From assembly GCA_946699065.1 (NCBI GenBank), contig CAMPDV010000698.1:124001-188000 (forward strand): a DNA stretch of 64,000 nucleotides, in the 5' to 3' direction. Shown piece after piece: positions 33,561-46,739 of this stretch. The DNA comes from Loxodes magnus. Taxonomy: Eukaryota > Ciliophora > Karyorelictea > Loxodida > Loxodidae. The notes beneath the pieces are model-generated. The model had not been told where the DNA came from. It did no database searches and worked only from the letters and a program-made list of their open reading frames with translations. Every line of letters begins with the position of its first letter. The first letter of the stretch is position 1. The position numbers were made by a program, and so were the translations under genes.

Positions 33561-34540
33561 AAAAATCAGTTCATGATAAAATTGAAAATTTTTCTAGCAT
33601 TTACTTAATTATATTATAGAATATATCTTTATATAACTCAAACTTTATATCTTAATCAGCTAAAAAAGAATGCTTTAAGCAAACGTATTATGCTTTTATA
33701 TATCTTTTAATTTTAAAGCAGAAATTTAAATTTTCCTTTTTGAATATAAGTACTATATTCATTTATTTATTCAATCATAAAACAATTCTATTAACTTAAT
33801 TTTGTAATTAAAGTAGTTTAATATATATACCTAGTTATTAATAGTTAAACTGATTCTATTTAATTTACTTAATAAACTTATTTCTTAAGTTTCTTGCCTA
33901 TTTTATTACATTAATTAATCTAAATTTTTTTACTTTTTTATAAGATATAGTAGCTATATAGTGATAGAAAAGTATTCACTGCTAAATAAAATTGATAGAT
34001 CATAGTTATATAACTATTAGTATAGTAAAGATATTTATATAAGTAAAATTAGTATTTTCTATTTTATTGTCGTCTGAATAGGTTAATTAAGTCTTAAAAA
34101 GATGGTAAAATAAATATCGGTTTTCGAACAAGCAAAGATTATTCAAAATTCTAAAATAGTAGTAAAAATATAATGGATTTTGAATGTTTACTCTAATATA
34201 TATTAAAATACATAATAAAATATTTTAATGTATTACATTATTTTGCCATTAGCGGTACAAAAAGAAATCATTTGGTTTATTTTTACTATAATTAAATAAT
34301 TTATTATTAGGTTATTTTATAAAGTTTCATTTAAATATCCAAATTACTTTAATAAGCATAAATTAAAAAAATAAGAGATCGAATAAAAAAATCTAATAAT
34401 TATCCTTATTTTATTATTAGTTTCTTAGTTCTTATTGGTAAGATTATTATCTAACTTATCGAATTTAATTTTATATGCTAGTTAATTATATTAAATGCTT
34501 TATGTAATTTTTTTATATATTAATGTAAAGTTTATAAATA
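33561..34540. other. AT-rich region, nothing recognised
   Basis: No gene or repeat copy is identified. Confidence 0.3.
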
Positions 34541-34544
34541 AAAG

Positions 34545-34885
34545 AGTTTTGCTTCTGTTGTGGAAGCGTATGATATTTTTATCGGAAGTGTTAGAAATTC
34601 TAATAGAAATAAAGAAACTATTGGATAAAAGAACAACAAAAGAAGAAAAAAGAAGAAGCAAGAATGAAAAGAATGTATTGCAGCCCGGATGGTTTAATAT
34701 ACAAGATCAAGATTGAGCCATATCAAGTAAAAGGAAGGAAAACCTGGAGAAACCCGAGTTCCCAATCTCGCTAAAATTGGACGTCCCAAAAATTTATATT
34801 TAGCAGTAGGGAGCATGAACTGCTGTCCTCCTGACGGGGTTGGAAATCCCTAAAACGGAAAACTCAAAATTAGTATTATTATTAT
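34545..34885 (+). pseudogene. 3' fragment of ORF1/gag-like gene with tail
   Basis: The fragment begins inside the zinc knuckle (C-F-C-C-G-S-V-W-Y-F-Y-R-K-C; His replaced by Tyr) and runs in one frame through M-Y-C-S-P-D-G-L-I-Y-K-I-K and the conserved end to E-L-L-S-S-TGA (about 34832). The 3' UTR hairpin GGGGTTGGAAATCCC and an (ATT)n tail (34865-34885) follow. It is a sharply 5'-truncated retrocopy: the break falls exactly where homology to 21078-21989 starts. Confidence 0.75.
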
Positions 34886-36377
34886 TTTGAAGTATCTTAA
34901 AGCTGTCCTTTATTCAAATTACAATTAATTAAAGTCTTTAAGTTATAATTCATTTTTGGAGCATTTGGCAAATTTTCGTCATAATGTAGCCTGAGCTCTA
35001 ATTTTAAGTTATTTAATTTTTTGGTAAAACATTGTAAGATATTATTTCGAAGCAATTCGGAAATTTCTTTAAAGAGTAAATGTAGATTTTTAAAATTCTT
35101 TATTATGCTTTATAAATTTTTGTTGAACTTAACTTAAAATGTAAGAATCTAAGAATAAATATTTTGAATTTTTTGCTCGTTATCAATAAAAATTTTTAGT
35201 TAATACTTTTCATTTATTCTAAATCTTAAAAGGTTATAACCTTCTTCTTTATAACTCTAAAAAGTTTATATATATTTATAATTATTATTGATTCATTATT
35301 TCCTTTTAAAATTTAAAGAATACACCGTTTTTTATAATTATTATTTTATTTGATTATCTACTATATTATTAGGTATATAATAAAAGCAAAACATTATAGT
35401 TTGGAAATGATATAATAACTCAAATATTTCTTAGTATATAATTAATTAAATTTTACACTTATACTTATGTCTAAATGCTTTTAACAGTTCAAAATTTTAT
35501 AAATTTAGTCATTATTTACTTGTTTATTAATCGTCTAAATTTTGAATTTTAATGAAAAAGTAATTTTCCATATTTGATATTAAGTTCTCAGTTAGCATTT
35601 AGTATAGCTAAATTTTATTTATTTTGTAAACTTGCAATCTTGTTTGTTTATCTAGCCACACTATTACACTTTTATCTATTAATTCTCTATTTCTAGATAA
35701 GCATAGCATTAAATCAATAATTTTATATTAATAGCATAAAATGATTTATATTTACACTTCTAGTTAAATTTAGCTTTAGTCTATTAAATTTAAAGCTAGC
35801 TTGCAATATAGTTCTATTTTAAGATTTTTTAATATCGTTCTTTGCTTAAGATCTCATCTCTCTTATAATCTAAAAATACCACAAGTTTGCTGAATGATAA
35901 TTCTTCTATCTACTATTTATTCTGATTAGATATTAGAAAAAATTCTTATTATGCTAAAAACCTAAGAATAGATAAGAAAATAAGAGTATGTGAACCAAAT
36001 AGATATTTTAAATGTTAATGAGAGTAGTAAAGCACAGAGAAGCATCTATTACTAAGGATAACTAAAAATAATCTTATATCTAAGAACTAAGGAAAATATT
36101 CCTTAGTTAATAATAATTAAATAGTCTAAATTTAAATTAAGCTCAAATAAGTGAATAATAGAATTACAAAATAGATGATTCTATATTTAGTTAGCTCTAT
36201 AGATGTATTATTAAAAGATAACAAGATTCTTACTTAAAAATAAAAAGTAAATTTTAAAAAATTGAATTGAGGTAAAGTAATTGAAATTAGAAAAGAAAGA
36301 TAAAAAGATTCTTAGGAGTTTTATCAAAAATTAAATTTTCAATACTTGCTTTTTAAGATATTTTAAGTTAAAAAAGG
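34886..36377. other. AT-rich region, nothing recognised
   Basis: No identifiable gene or repeat before the inverted-repeat arm begins. Confidence 0.3.
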
Positions 36378-37973
36378 CTGATAGCTATATTAACCTTTAG
36401 CAAAGACGAAATCCACTATTTAAAAATAACTTTATACGTTCTTATTTAGCTGGTTTTTTTATATAGTTAGATAGTTGAATTTGGATTAGTTTAACGTTTT
36501 ATTTTCTGTTGTTTATTTCACCATCAGATTAGTTTTTAAAGTATCGCGTTCCTCTTTCTTAGCTATTAGCACAAAGCTTGATTTATTGAAATTGTTTACT
36601 TTATATATACTTGCTTTTAAGTAAGCTTCGCTCAAGCTAAATAGGATTAGATATTTATCTTTGAAATTTACCATCTGAATTATAATTATTTCGAGTTCTT
36701 CCCGCAAGTTCTTGCTATGTATTGGTATTTTTACATGATTAGTTTTTTTTATTTTGTAAGTTAATGCTCAGATTTAATTACGAATTTGTATTCTTAAATT
36801 ATGGAATTTTGGTACAAGATAATTGTTTCTATTACTACTAAATACTAACCTTTTTTCTATTTTTCGGTCTTAAATTAACTCTAAATTATTTTGATATTTA
36901 TACTAAAAAGTATTAGATACCTTTATGAAGGATAATATTTAGAAAAACTTAAATAAGATCCCTTATACTTGCATAACTAGAATCAAACTTTTTATCTAAA
37001 ATAATTATATTTATTCTAATTATCTTATCTTTAATAATCCAGATTTTGCTAATTATTTCTTTATTCTCAACTTTTTTATCTTAAAAAGACAGAAAACTAA
37101 AAATAAAAATTTAAACTAAAATAAATTAAATTTAAGTTATAGAAGAATAAAACTTTAAGAAGATACAAAGTAATTTAATCTAAAAATATTTACGCTTTAA
37201 GTTGATTTTTTGCAAGATTAAGTGTTTAGGATATGTTTAAGGTATGTTTAAGATATGTTTAAGATATGTTTAAGATATTTTTAAGGTATGTTTAATGTAT
37301 GTTTAAGAGTTTTGGAATTGTTTAAAATAAAAAAATATAAAAATAAAATTTTTAATAATAAAATTGAAAAATAAAATTAAGCATTAATTATTATATTTTA
37401 ACAAAATTAAAATATAATAAATATTTAATTAAAATATTAAGTTTATTAAAAAATTAAATTTACTTAAAAATTAAAAAAACACTTATTCTATGACTAAGAA
37501 ATAAACTATAAGATGAAATAAAAATAAACATAAGTAATTAGAATTACTAAAAATGTTATAAGCAAGAAAAATAATTAAAATCAAAAAAAGAAATAAAAAT
37601 AAAATTTATAGTGATTAAATTGCTTGTAATAAAAAGAAAATTGGTATAAGTAAAATAATTAATTATAAAAATGATAAAAAAAATGGCGGACTTCAGAAAA
37701 TAATTTTTTCCTGCTCTTAGGAGCCTGGTACGTAGCAAAAATACAAGGAAAATAAAAATCCAGAAAGTGACTCAAAACATCAACATCACAAGAGAAGTCT
37801 TGAAAGTCCGTACTGCCCTAAGAGGTTTCAGAGTTTAATCCTTCCGGTCAGAAGTGTATGTAGCAGCTTATTAAAGTAGTGCAAAACCTTCAGGAAGTGG
37901 TTAAGAAACTACGGATGGAGAACTCGAAGCTATTGGAACAGATTTAACATGGACTTCAAGACACTTTAGACCT
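36378..37973 (+). repeat. inverted-repeat arm, left (partner 50693-52293)
   Basis: This 1.6 kb segment recurs in reverse complement at 50693-52293 with high identity and small differences. Both copies start at the same bases (CTGATAGCTATATTAACC), which suggests a true element 5' end. They carry a long non-coding leader with an 11-bp tandem array and then a gag-like gene. The left copy breaks off inside the gene at 37973, while the right copy continues. I read them as two insertions of one element in opposite directions. Confidence 0.8.
37215..37315 (+). repeat. 11-bp tandem array in element leader
   Basis: About seven to eight units of TATGTTTAAGA with small variations. The same array lies in the other arm at about 51370-51440. 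Its place upstream of the gag gene suggests a promoter or 5' UTR role, as tandem monomers have in some LINEs; this is inference. Confidence 0.7.
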
Positions 37974-37985
37974 AGATTCAATAAT
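37683..37985 (+). pseudogene. ORF1/gag-like gene, 5' part only
   Basis: ATG (M-A-D-F-R-K-Q-F-F) matches the start at 50982 on the other strand. After a frame change it has K-S-V-L-P-Q-E-V-S-E-F-N-P-S-G-Q and V-V-K-K-L-R-M-E-N-S-K. It breaks off at the arm end (37973), before any knuckle. On its 3' side it meets another truncated gag copy on the opposite strand. Confidence 0.6.
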
Positions 37986-38029
37986 TTTTTTTTAATTTTA
38001 AGAATTTTCAGATTTTCTATATAAATTTT

Positions 38030-38545
38030 ATTAGCTACTACAGTAGTAGCAACGTTTCCTTTTCCTTATTTTCCTTTTTCACTATTATTATTCATTGTTT
38101 TCTTTTTCTATTTCTATTTCCATGCTTTTAAGTTGGGAGTTAAGGCTTTAACTTTGAAGAATATTTTCAAGCAGTTAATTTAAGTCCTATATCCTTTAGA
38201 CTTGAGATTTTGTCTGGCTCAGCTGTTCACGTTGGTAGTTTCAGAGGGCACTGATTTATCTTTCCTGGTTATTCAGTCTTAGGTCAATAGAATCTTAGAG
38301 TCCTCCAGTCACTAATTCTGTCAGTTTGGCCTTCTCCTTTTGAAGCTTTTTAACCTCTTCTTAGAGGTTAAACACCACTTTTATAAGCTGTTCATAGCTT
38401 ATCTATTGCTAGATGTTGAATTCTGATACTTCTTGCTGTATAATTTCTTAAAAATCTTATTAAATTTTAGTTTCTTATTTTGAAGGAGAACTCATTCCCT
38501 TTCTTGGCTTTACTAATTTCTATTTTTTCCCTCCTGATTCGTCTT
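38030..38545 (-). pseudogene. ORF1/gag-like gene, N-terminal and coiled-coil part
   Basis: Minus-strand reading gives Q-Q-E-V-S-E-F-N-I-Q-Q-Q-I-S-Y-E-Q-L-I-K-V-V and then a long coiled coil in one frame (E-E-V-K-K-L-Q-K-E-K, L-K-S-M-E-I-E-I-E-K-E-N). The knuckle region is absent; sequence homology ends near 38030, some 50 bp from the convergent copy at 37683-37985. Confidence 0.6.
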
Positions 38546-38689
38546 AATTTTTACCAATCTAAATTTATTTAGTAAAAAGCCCAAGTTTCATTTTTTTTCA
38601 AATTAAATTATATACAAAAAATAAAAATGAGGAAAAAAAGAAAGAATTTACAAATTATATTTAGAAAATAGATAAATTGATAATTAGAC

Positions 38690-39010
38690 TAATTGATTAA
38701 AAAGATGGAGGGAGCTTAGGTTAATCATCTGATCAAACTTTCTAGCTTTATGAATAGGGTCAAACTCCTATCTAACCCCTGAGAAGGTCTCTAATTTGAG
38801 TTAATCCCTGCAAGAGAACTAAATATTTTTGATTATCAACTTTTACTAAAGACTTGAAGTAAGTTGGCTCATAGTTATGGAACTCCCTGGCCAAAGCTTA
38901 TTGGATTAAGCAACAGGATATCCATATAATTTGCATTAAGAGAGTTCTCTGTATTGCTGATCTGGAAAAAAGTTTCCAGTAATTAGAAACAATTTAAGTT
39001 AATTTTCTTT
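38690..39010. other. less AT-rich block, unidentified
   Basis: This block of about 320 bp is clearly richer in G and C than its flanks, similar in size to the SINEs, but lacks the known SINE heads, the shared hairpin and any second copy here. It may be another SINE family or an old insertion. Confidence 0.25.
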
Positions 39011-42000
39011 AAATTAAATTGATATTTAAATATTTGGTGTTCTTGGAGGATTTTCAGCATCTTTCCCGATAACTCCCGTGTTGCTTCCGAGACAAAAAAT
39101 TAATTTAAATATTTCTATGTTTTCTCTCATTGCCTCACATACACCTCTTGAAATCTCCCATTCTTCTATCTGTACTTATCTTCTTTTTCTTATAAATTTA
39201 TTTAGGATAGCACATAGTAATTTTTCTATCTTATTAATTTCATTATCTGCTAGTTTTCTTTTTTCTTGTTTCTATCTTTGTTATTTTTGCATTCATATTT
39301 GAAGTTAATAAATTACTTACATCTTCTTCATGATTTTTTAAATAAAAATAATAGTTTTTTCTTAGTTATTCTTTTTGGATTTGATGATTGGATCTTATCT
39401 TCCTTTAATATCATCAAATGTCTTCTTTCTCCTTATGATCATTTTAATGCTTCATTTTACATTAATTTTCTATTATTTCTTTTATTTTTCTGATTAGTTC
39501 CTTTTGCTCTTATTATTATTTTTCTGACTTGAAATGGATAGACTACCTTTTGAGTACATAATAACTATGAAGCGTTTGAAGTTTTATTTAAAACTACATT
39601 AAGGAAATTAAACAAAAAATGACTTTTATATTTCTTCTATTTAACTAAGCAAAAAATGCTAACGTGAGATATTTAAAAATTTGAACAAATTTGAAATAAA
39701 TTCTGGAAAGAATAAAATTTATAATATTCAGTTGCTTTATTAGAATCCCTCTTTAAATGAAGAATGTTTCCAAAATAAGAATAATCTAATTTATGAGAAA
39801 CTCAGTTAAAATAGAAAGAAGTGATTAATAAAAATTACCCTAAAAATTTCAAAATAAAGCGAAAAGTAGTAAATTCTAGTGGGGGTAAAAAATACCAGAA
39901 AAATAAGATACTTTGGATTTAGAATCTCTAAAATCTTAAATTCATAATTAAATCAGAAAATTAATTTAAAGATGAGAAAAATGACGAGAAAAATAGAGAT
40001 TAAATTGAAATTTATCAATAGCAATAAATTAATTAAAGAGCAGCTAGTTATAAATTCAAATGAACTATAAAAAAAGATATTAATATAAGATATTAATAAT
40101 TCTAAATAAATACTTACTAATTAATGCTAGGATTTATAAAATTTAGTTCTATTTTTAAGTTAAAAATATGAGAAGAAGTATTAAATTAACTCTGACTATT
40201 GTTAGATATTATAAGTACAATTATAGTAAAAAGAATTAAGCTTTTAGAGTCTATCAATTCAGAATTAAAATGAAATCTGAAATTAAAAAATGTTTATTCA
40301 TTATAAATAAAAATATTATTAGGAAAATCATGCTTAATTGCAAAAAAAATGTAAGATAAATTTCAGAGTTTATATGCTTCAATTAAGAAAATAAAAGTGT
40401 AGTAGAACGATAAATTATATTAAGTAAATCTTCAAAGCTAAAATTTTTCGAATCTCCTGCAATAATTTCATAAATTAAATTTGAATAATTTTATAACAAA
40501 TCAAAAGCAAGAGGAAAAAAGATAGTTCCAAGATAATGAGGATCTAACGAAGAATTGCTTTGGATAAAAACTAAACTTTGATGCAAGGATTAATAATGTT
40601 AGGCTAAAACGATTTTAGATTAAATTTAAAAGATTAAATGACTAATGAGAAAATTAAAGAATTAGAAAATTAAATTTAGATTACTTTAGTTAAACGAAAG
40701 ATTTTAAAGAAAATGCAAGCAAAATAGAAAATGTTAATATCTACTTTTAGAATTAGATTACGTTAAAAATAAAAATCAAGCTTAATGAAAAGTATTAAAT
40801 AAATTATGTAGTTAAGAATTTAAATAGAAACTTGTACTTAAAATGAAGCAAATGCTAAAATACCTGGCTTTGGTAGCTGGTCTTCGAACAATGAAATATT
40901 GAGCTAGTTATTTTTAACTGAAGCAATTTCTAATACAATCTCTTGTGGAAACCTAATAAGTATTACTTAGCAGTAGCTTGATCTTTCTAGGAGTTATAAA
41001 ATCTTAATATTATAATTTTGAACTGTAAGATACATATAATATATTGAATATTTAATGAATTTAACTGATTAAGGATTAAGGATGTGGGGATAAACGAAAG
41101 TTAGATTCATATGCAAGAATATCAGAATTTTAGAACTAAAAATAAAAAGTTATCAATCCTAAACACTTAGCTAAGTAGTATAAGTTTAGAAGTTATATGA
41201 TTATTTAGTTTTTTTATCTCTGAAAAAGATTTAAATAACTCTTTCATTCTTTCTTACTTCCAAAAGCGGAATATGAATTCGAAGCTAATTTCGTGAATAA
41301 TTCTTCGAGGAATTATAGAAAAAAATTTAAGAGTAAGATAGATAAAAAAGCAAGACATGCAGTGAAAAGCTAAAATTAAACATTTAAGGAATTCATTTGT
41401 AAATTTAAATAGATTATCCTTTTAATATTATATCGAAAAAAATATTTAAAATTTTATATTAAATTAATTTAGAAACTAAAAGTGACTGTAATTAGGATAT
41501 AAGATTCCTTTTCAAAAAATCAAATAAACTCATAACTTTTTCTTATATTAAAGTATAATTTAAATAAAGATATTACCACATAAAGCACTCTGAGATATGT
41601 ATTTGCTGTAATTTTGGATATTTCTTACATATATAGAACTTTGAAGCTTTACAAGAAGCTATTAAGAATTCCAAGATGAAGAAATTATGATATATTAAAC
41701 TCATAATCTATAATTAGAACTATATAAATCATAATTTCCCTATTAGAGACAACTTTAGCAGATTGATTAAAGGATTAAATGTTTTAATTAAAAGTTACTT
41801 CAAAGAAGAATTTAAATTCTAGAAAAAGTGATAAATAAATAGAAGAACTGAATAATATCTTGAACACTTTAATAGTAATGTAAGAGAATAAAATTACTGC
41901 AAAAGGTTAATAAATCAGAGTTAGTGAGTTGGGAGATTTAAAACAGTATTAATTATCTATATGAAATATAGCAAAAATGTATTAAATAAAATTAATTTTT

Positions 42001-43715
42001 AGATAATAATTGAAAATTATATAATTATATCTTAATATATTAAAACAAAAATGGAAAAGCTATCACATAAACTAAATACTATAAGCAATAATTTTAAATT
42101 ATATGTACTTTAATAAATTTATAAAAAAGCATTAGATAAAGAAATTCTCTTTATCAAAGTAAAGAAGTCAATAATTTAAAATTTCATTTCATATTGCTAA
42201 TGTATTATTTTGTTAATATACGAGTAAATTTCAACTGAGAAAAAATTAGACTAGCTTTTTCTAATAAGGTATATATCTAAATAGCTTTATGCTTTATTTA
42301 GATTTTATTATAAAATATTTAAATCTAATCTTTGTAGAGCTTTTAACAGCAACTCCTGAATATTTATTATTTAGGTTTTCAAGAAAATATATAAAAAATT
42401 ATTCTCGATAGAAGGTAAATAAATTAGCGTTACATTTATTTTTGAAAGTTTCAAATCAATAAGGAGCATAAAATTCGTTAAGTAGAAAGTAAAAAAATGT
42501 AAATGTACAATTTAAGATATTTTGATAAAAAAAGACAAAGTGAAAATAGCTTCTATATGCTAAAGGAATGAACTTCTAATTATGAGATATGATTTAAAGA
42601 AAAAATCATTAATCATTAAAGTAAAAATTGCTTTTCGATTTTATCAAATTATATCTCTGTTTCTTGAAAAGAACTAGTAACCCTTTGAGTCCAATATCTT
42701 CCTTTTGTTAAATTAACTAAGGTGTAATCCAAAGTATGATCAATTTATTAATGTCTTCTAATTTCTTTTATCTCAGTTTCTCAAATTAGGCGCATTTAAG
42801 AAGCAAATAGTTCGGATCCAACACTCTTTTTCAGTTTTTTTCTTATTTGTTTTCTGCTTTTTCAGAGAGTAATTAGTTAATGCTGAAAATATATTTAATT
42901 ACAAAAAAATGAAAATAACTATATTATCTATATAAAAGCATTGCTGTTATAATATTATGATAAAGTATGGTTGTAAAACTATTAGTATAGCTGTAAATCT
43001 TATTCTAATTTATGGTTGCTTTTTTTGCTTTTGAAATAGTTGAAAAAATAATCACATTGAAATAAAGATAGTAATATTAATAAAGGATTTGCATTTTATT
43101 TTTATTGATGAAAAAGAAAATTAGAAACATATTATATCGTGAAATAACTTAATCATTTGTAGTTTTTATTATAGAATTTAGATTAACCTAATATATATAA
43201 GTTTAAGCATGATTAGTAAATATTATATATTAATATAACTAATATACTTAATTAAATTTTTGAATATAACATATTAAGAAATTTATAGTTATATCTTTAC
43301 TTAGAAAATAAAAAATAGATATTTGAAAATTATTAAAATTGAATTATTATGAAGAAATATTTTATAGAAGAAGCTTTAATATTTTAATCATCTAAAATTT
43401 AAATAATCATATCAAGCATTTTAAACGTTATTCTAATGAATTTTAGATTTCTAAGTATTTTGATTCATTGAATAAAGTATTTTTTTAATGTAAAAGTAAT
43501 TTTTAATTTATTTTTCTATAGAATATTGATGCATGAAACATTTCATAGAGGTTAAATAAAAAATATCTAAGCTATTTTAATAAGTATTATTAAACTAAAA
43601 AAGTTAATAAGTTAAATGGATATAAATATTACTCTTGTTTACTTTTAGATTCTTAGTTATTATATATAAAAAAGATGGCTTTCAAAAATAAGGATTGTAT
43701 GAGAAAACTTTAACA
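39011..43715. other. AT-rich region with possible undetected gene
   Basis: Between about 39880 and 41500 plus-strand frames read as Lys/Asn/Gln-rich protein with plausible patches (for example P-G-F-G-S-W-S-S-N-N-E near 40865), but different frames compete and no domain is recognised. The rest (39011-39880, 41500-43715) shows nothing. No gene is called. Confidence 0.25.
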
Positions 43716-43719
43716 ATCA

Positions 43720-44351
43720 AAAAGATTTAAACAATGATTTCTATATACTACAACTGGATAATTAGAAATTAACAAAAGAAATCAAAGATATAAAATAAAT
43801 AACTTAAAATATGATGCTAACTATTAACAAAATAGTCAACTAATAGTGCGTAAATTAAGAAAATAACTTATAGCCTCAGAAATAATAGATGGAAAAATAA
43901 TTTAACACATTAGAAAGGAATTTAAGATAAACTTTAGATTAGATAATTAATTAACTGGAACGTAAAAACATAAATTAACTAAATAACCCAGAATCAAGAG
44001 CGAAGTAGAGCGTGTCCCTAGACTTTGTATACTAAAAGAGAAAAAAATGCCGATGTTGCAAAAAATAGGGACACATGATAAAAATTGCTATAAAATTTGT
44101 AGAAATAAGACAGAATTAAAAAAAGTATCTACAGTCTATTTAAGATTTATAGTACGCCAGTAGGAAGGCTTTATCAGAAAAAAATATTTTAACCATACGT
44201 GGAAGCACCAAAGATAACGGATGCAATGAGACGATTTGAGAAATAATAATTTGGTTTTTATTATAACCAATTAACAAGAGGAGAAAGCTAGTAAATAATA
44301 AAAATTTATGATCCAGAAAAACTAGAAGGATTCGATTATGAAACTTATTGA
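43720..44351 (+). pseudogene. ORF1-like gene of the ETY group with zinc knuckle
   Basis: The coiled-coil part (L-D-N-Q-K-L-T-K-E-I-K-D-I, M-E-K-Q-F-N-T-L-E-R) matches 2690-2900. A knuckle follows near 44048: C-R-C-C-K-K-Q-G-H-M-I-K, where the final Cys is only recovered after a single-base change (N-C-Y-K-I-C), so the gene is frameshifted there. The C-terminal signature is intact: P-Y-V-E-A-P-K-I-T-D-A-M-R-R-F-E-K, T-R-G-E-S, I-I-K-I-Y-D-P-E-K-L-E, Y-E-T-Y-TGA at 44349. This copy shows that the ETY group is a zinc-knuckle ORF1 family. The 3' UTR and ATT tail resemble the other copies. Confidence 0.65.
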
Positions 44352-44719
44352 GAATTTGAAACTTCTGAAAACTTTAATTTAGTGACAAACCGAACAAAGT
44401 AACGGCACTTTAATATATATTATTAATATTATTGGGATTTTAATTTTTTTTAAAAGAAATTTAATTAAATATGGCTAATTATATATTTTAATAGCTAAAT
44501 ATAAATTTTTTACAAATTTTAATAAATTTTATAATAAAAAGCCTAATTTTATTCTTATATTTGAATTTTTTCCTTCTGTGAATTTTTTAGAGCGATGTAT
44601 AATTTTTCGATTATATTTCTATAAGTATAATTTAATTTGATTTTTTTTCTTGGTAGTAGAAGTGAAAATAAAATTTTTCAAAAACATCAAACAATTAACT
44701 TTAAGCAAAATATAATTTA

Positions 44720-45260
44720 TTTTAAATGAAGAAATAGCCATAAGAGACCTGTAATGGATTCTGTCATAGAGAGCCATCAGATTCCTTTCTGTTAGTTCAA
44801 TAAAAATAAAAATTCTCTCGATTTATCGAATCTTTACATATGAACGAAAGTGTTATCCCCTAACCTCAGTTCTAATTTGGGAGATTATCAGATTGGTTGG
44901 TGAAGAGAATGTGGTGAGGAGCAGAAAAATCATAATGATTAACAAATAATCATTCATGCTGGCTTTTGCTGAAGATCTCCCTTGTGCTAAGACCTGGATA
45001 TTCTATTTTCAATCTTCTGATCTGCATCCTTTAATTCCTGAGGGTGTACTGAGACATTGGCCCAGCGCGCATATCAACTCTTTCTCCAGCTCTCCTCAAA
45101 CTCTTTATAGTGCTAATATAAGATGATAGATTCTGCTAGATGTAATTTCATCTGAAATGGAAGGCGAAATTTCTCTTTCAAACGTGCCTTCCGGACGGTG
45201 TCGACCTATCCAGAAGCTGAATGGGACCATTACTTAGTTGAAGATTAGAATTTATATTTG
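44720..45260. other. GC-richer island of unknown nature
   Basis: This block of about 540 bp is markedly less AT-rich than everything around it. Several frames on both strands read as protein-like (plus strand M-D-S-V-I-E-S-H-Q; minus strand I-R-R-L-K-I-E-Y-P-G-L-S-T-R-E, which faintly resembles a helix-turn-helix), and none is supported by a known domain or a second copy. It matches no SINE of the window and I do not recognise rRNA in it. The call stays open. Confidence 0.3.
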
Positions 45261-45399
45261 TTCTAAGTTTGTTTCATTCCCAAATCCTTTCAGTTGGTAT
45301 AATTTATTACGAGTAAGTTCCTTCTTCAACATCTTTCAATGAGCTTATTAAGTCTTTAAATTAAAAAATACTTTTTCATATAAAAGTAGATGAAAAAGA

Positions 45400-45860
45400 A
45401 AAAGGCGTCAATTTTCATGCCTATATCTACGCTTTAATAATAAATATCTTTGCAGTCCAGTATTAGGGAATGTAGAACATAAAGAACAATCTTAGAAAGA
45501 GAAGTGGATAAAGACAAGGAGCAAACTACCTGCACATCAAGAATATAATATTTATTGGAAACTCTAATAGAAGCAACGTAGCTATTGCATTCAAGATTAA
45601 AATAAAAAATAAAAAGAAACGTTAAGCATCCAGATTAATTAGAATTTATTTTAGTTTGAACGGTGTAATATATAAAATTTAAAAAAATTCAACAAGTCCA
45701 AGGTTGGAAACCAATGGTAGTCAAACTTGTGCAAATTCAAGTTTCCAATCTTACTAAAATTGGAAATCCTAAACATTTTTATTAAATAATAGGGAGCAAG
45801 AATTACTGTCATCTGGGATGAATTGAGATTTCCTATAATAAAAACTATAATTAATTTTAT
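45400..45860 (+). pseudogene. 3' part of ORF1/gag-like gene, diverged
   Basis: From about 45640 the frame gives Y-F-S-L-N-G-V-I-Y-K-I, then N-S-S-F-Q-S-Y-Q-N-W-K-S and E-L-L-S-S-G-M-N-TGA (45827 region), matching the C-terminal end of the intact gene at 21078-21989. The 3' UTR hairpin is eroded. The 5' portion (45400-45640) is Lys/Asn-rich without a recognisable knuckle. Confidence 0.55.
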
Positions 45861-46184
45861 CTTAGATAGTAATACTTATTTGACGACTTTATAGGATAAT
45901 TTAGACATAAGTATAATAAAACATTTAAAATAGCAGAAAATTTTTACAGTGCAAGAAAAACTTTTTATCATTTATCAATTGTTTAAATAATTTTTAATTT
46001 TGCATCAAAATAATTTTATATTCCTTGACAATAATTTTCTGGTATTTTTTTAAGTTTATATTTTTATTTTTATTATTTAGAAAGCAAACCTTAATTTTCT
46101 AAAAATCTTGAATAAATTATATTAAATTTTAAATTAATTTTGATTAAATAAATTCCATATACTTATTAAATATTCATTTTAAAA

Positions 46185-46722
46185 TGGATTCTGGTTTCTA
46201 GTCGACCAAATAGGTAATCCGGTACAGTCATGCCTGCATTGCAAGTAATCTTGCAATAGACGCCACCACAAAAAATTAAGGATGGGCTTTGTGTGATAAG
46301 TCTTACTTTTTTGAGGGTTCTCTCTATCGATTCGAGAGGTCAACGAGAGGGAACCGAAATCCAGATCTCAGAATTATCCTGATTCTACATGTCGCTATTC
46401 TGATCAGGAAATAGAAAACAACAAAGATATGACCGAGATTAAAATAATTATTATTTAGAAGAATTAACCTAATTGAGTCATTTGACATTAATATTGGAAT
46501 GTTATCTAACCCCTTCTAACTACAGCCTTTGGAAGAATTACAATAATTTGAAGAGTGAAGCCAATAAATTTTGATTATAAAAAAGAAGAAGATAAAAAAC
46601 ATAGAGACCAGATGAAGCTAGAAACATTTCTAGCCTATTATTAATAACTAAAATTGGTTTCTTTATTTTTTCGTGGTGAACCAAACAATGGTAGTACCAC
46701 GCTAATTTAATTAATTAATTTA
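46185..46722 (+). mobile_element. SINE-E copy 2 with (AATT)n tail
   Basis: It is closely similar over its whole length to 7971-8511, with the same head (GGTTTCTAGTCGACC...GTAGGTAATCCGG), the hairpin block GCAAGTAATCTTGC, and the 3' end TTGGTTTC...GTGGTGAACCAAA...GTAGTACCAC before (AATT)n. The 10 or so bases before both copies are also alike, so the true start may be slightly upstream. Confidence 0.75.
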
Positions 46723-46739
46723 TTTATTTAACTGCTTTT

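Noticed and set aside
36513..36707. 64-codon open frame on the minus strand, also present at 51968-52162
   Set aside because: The two copies differ by many amino-acid changes and sit antisense in the leader of one element; conservation comes from recent copying, not from coding constraint.
44720..45260. rRNA fragment
   Set aside because: None of the conserved rRNA segments I know could be recognised on either strand.
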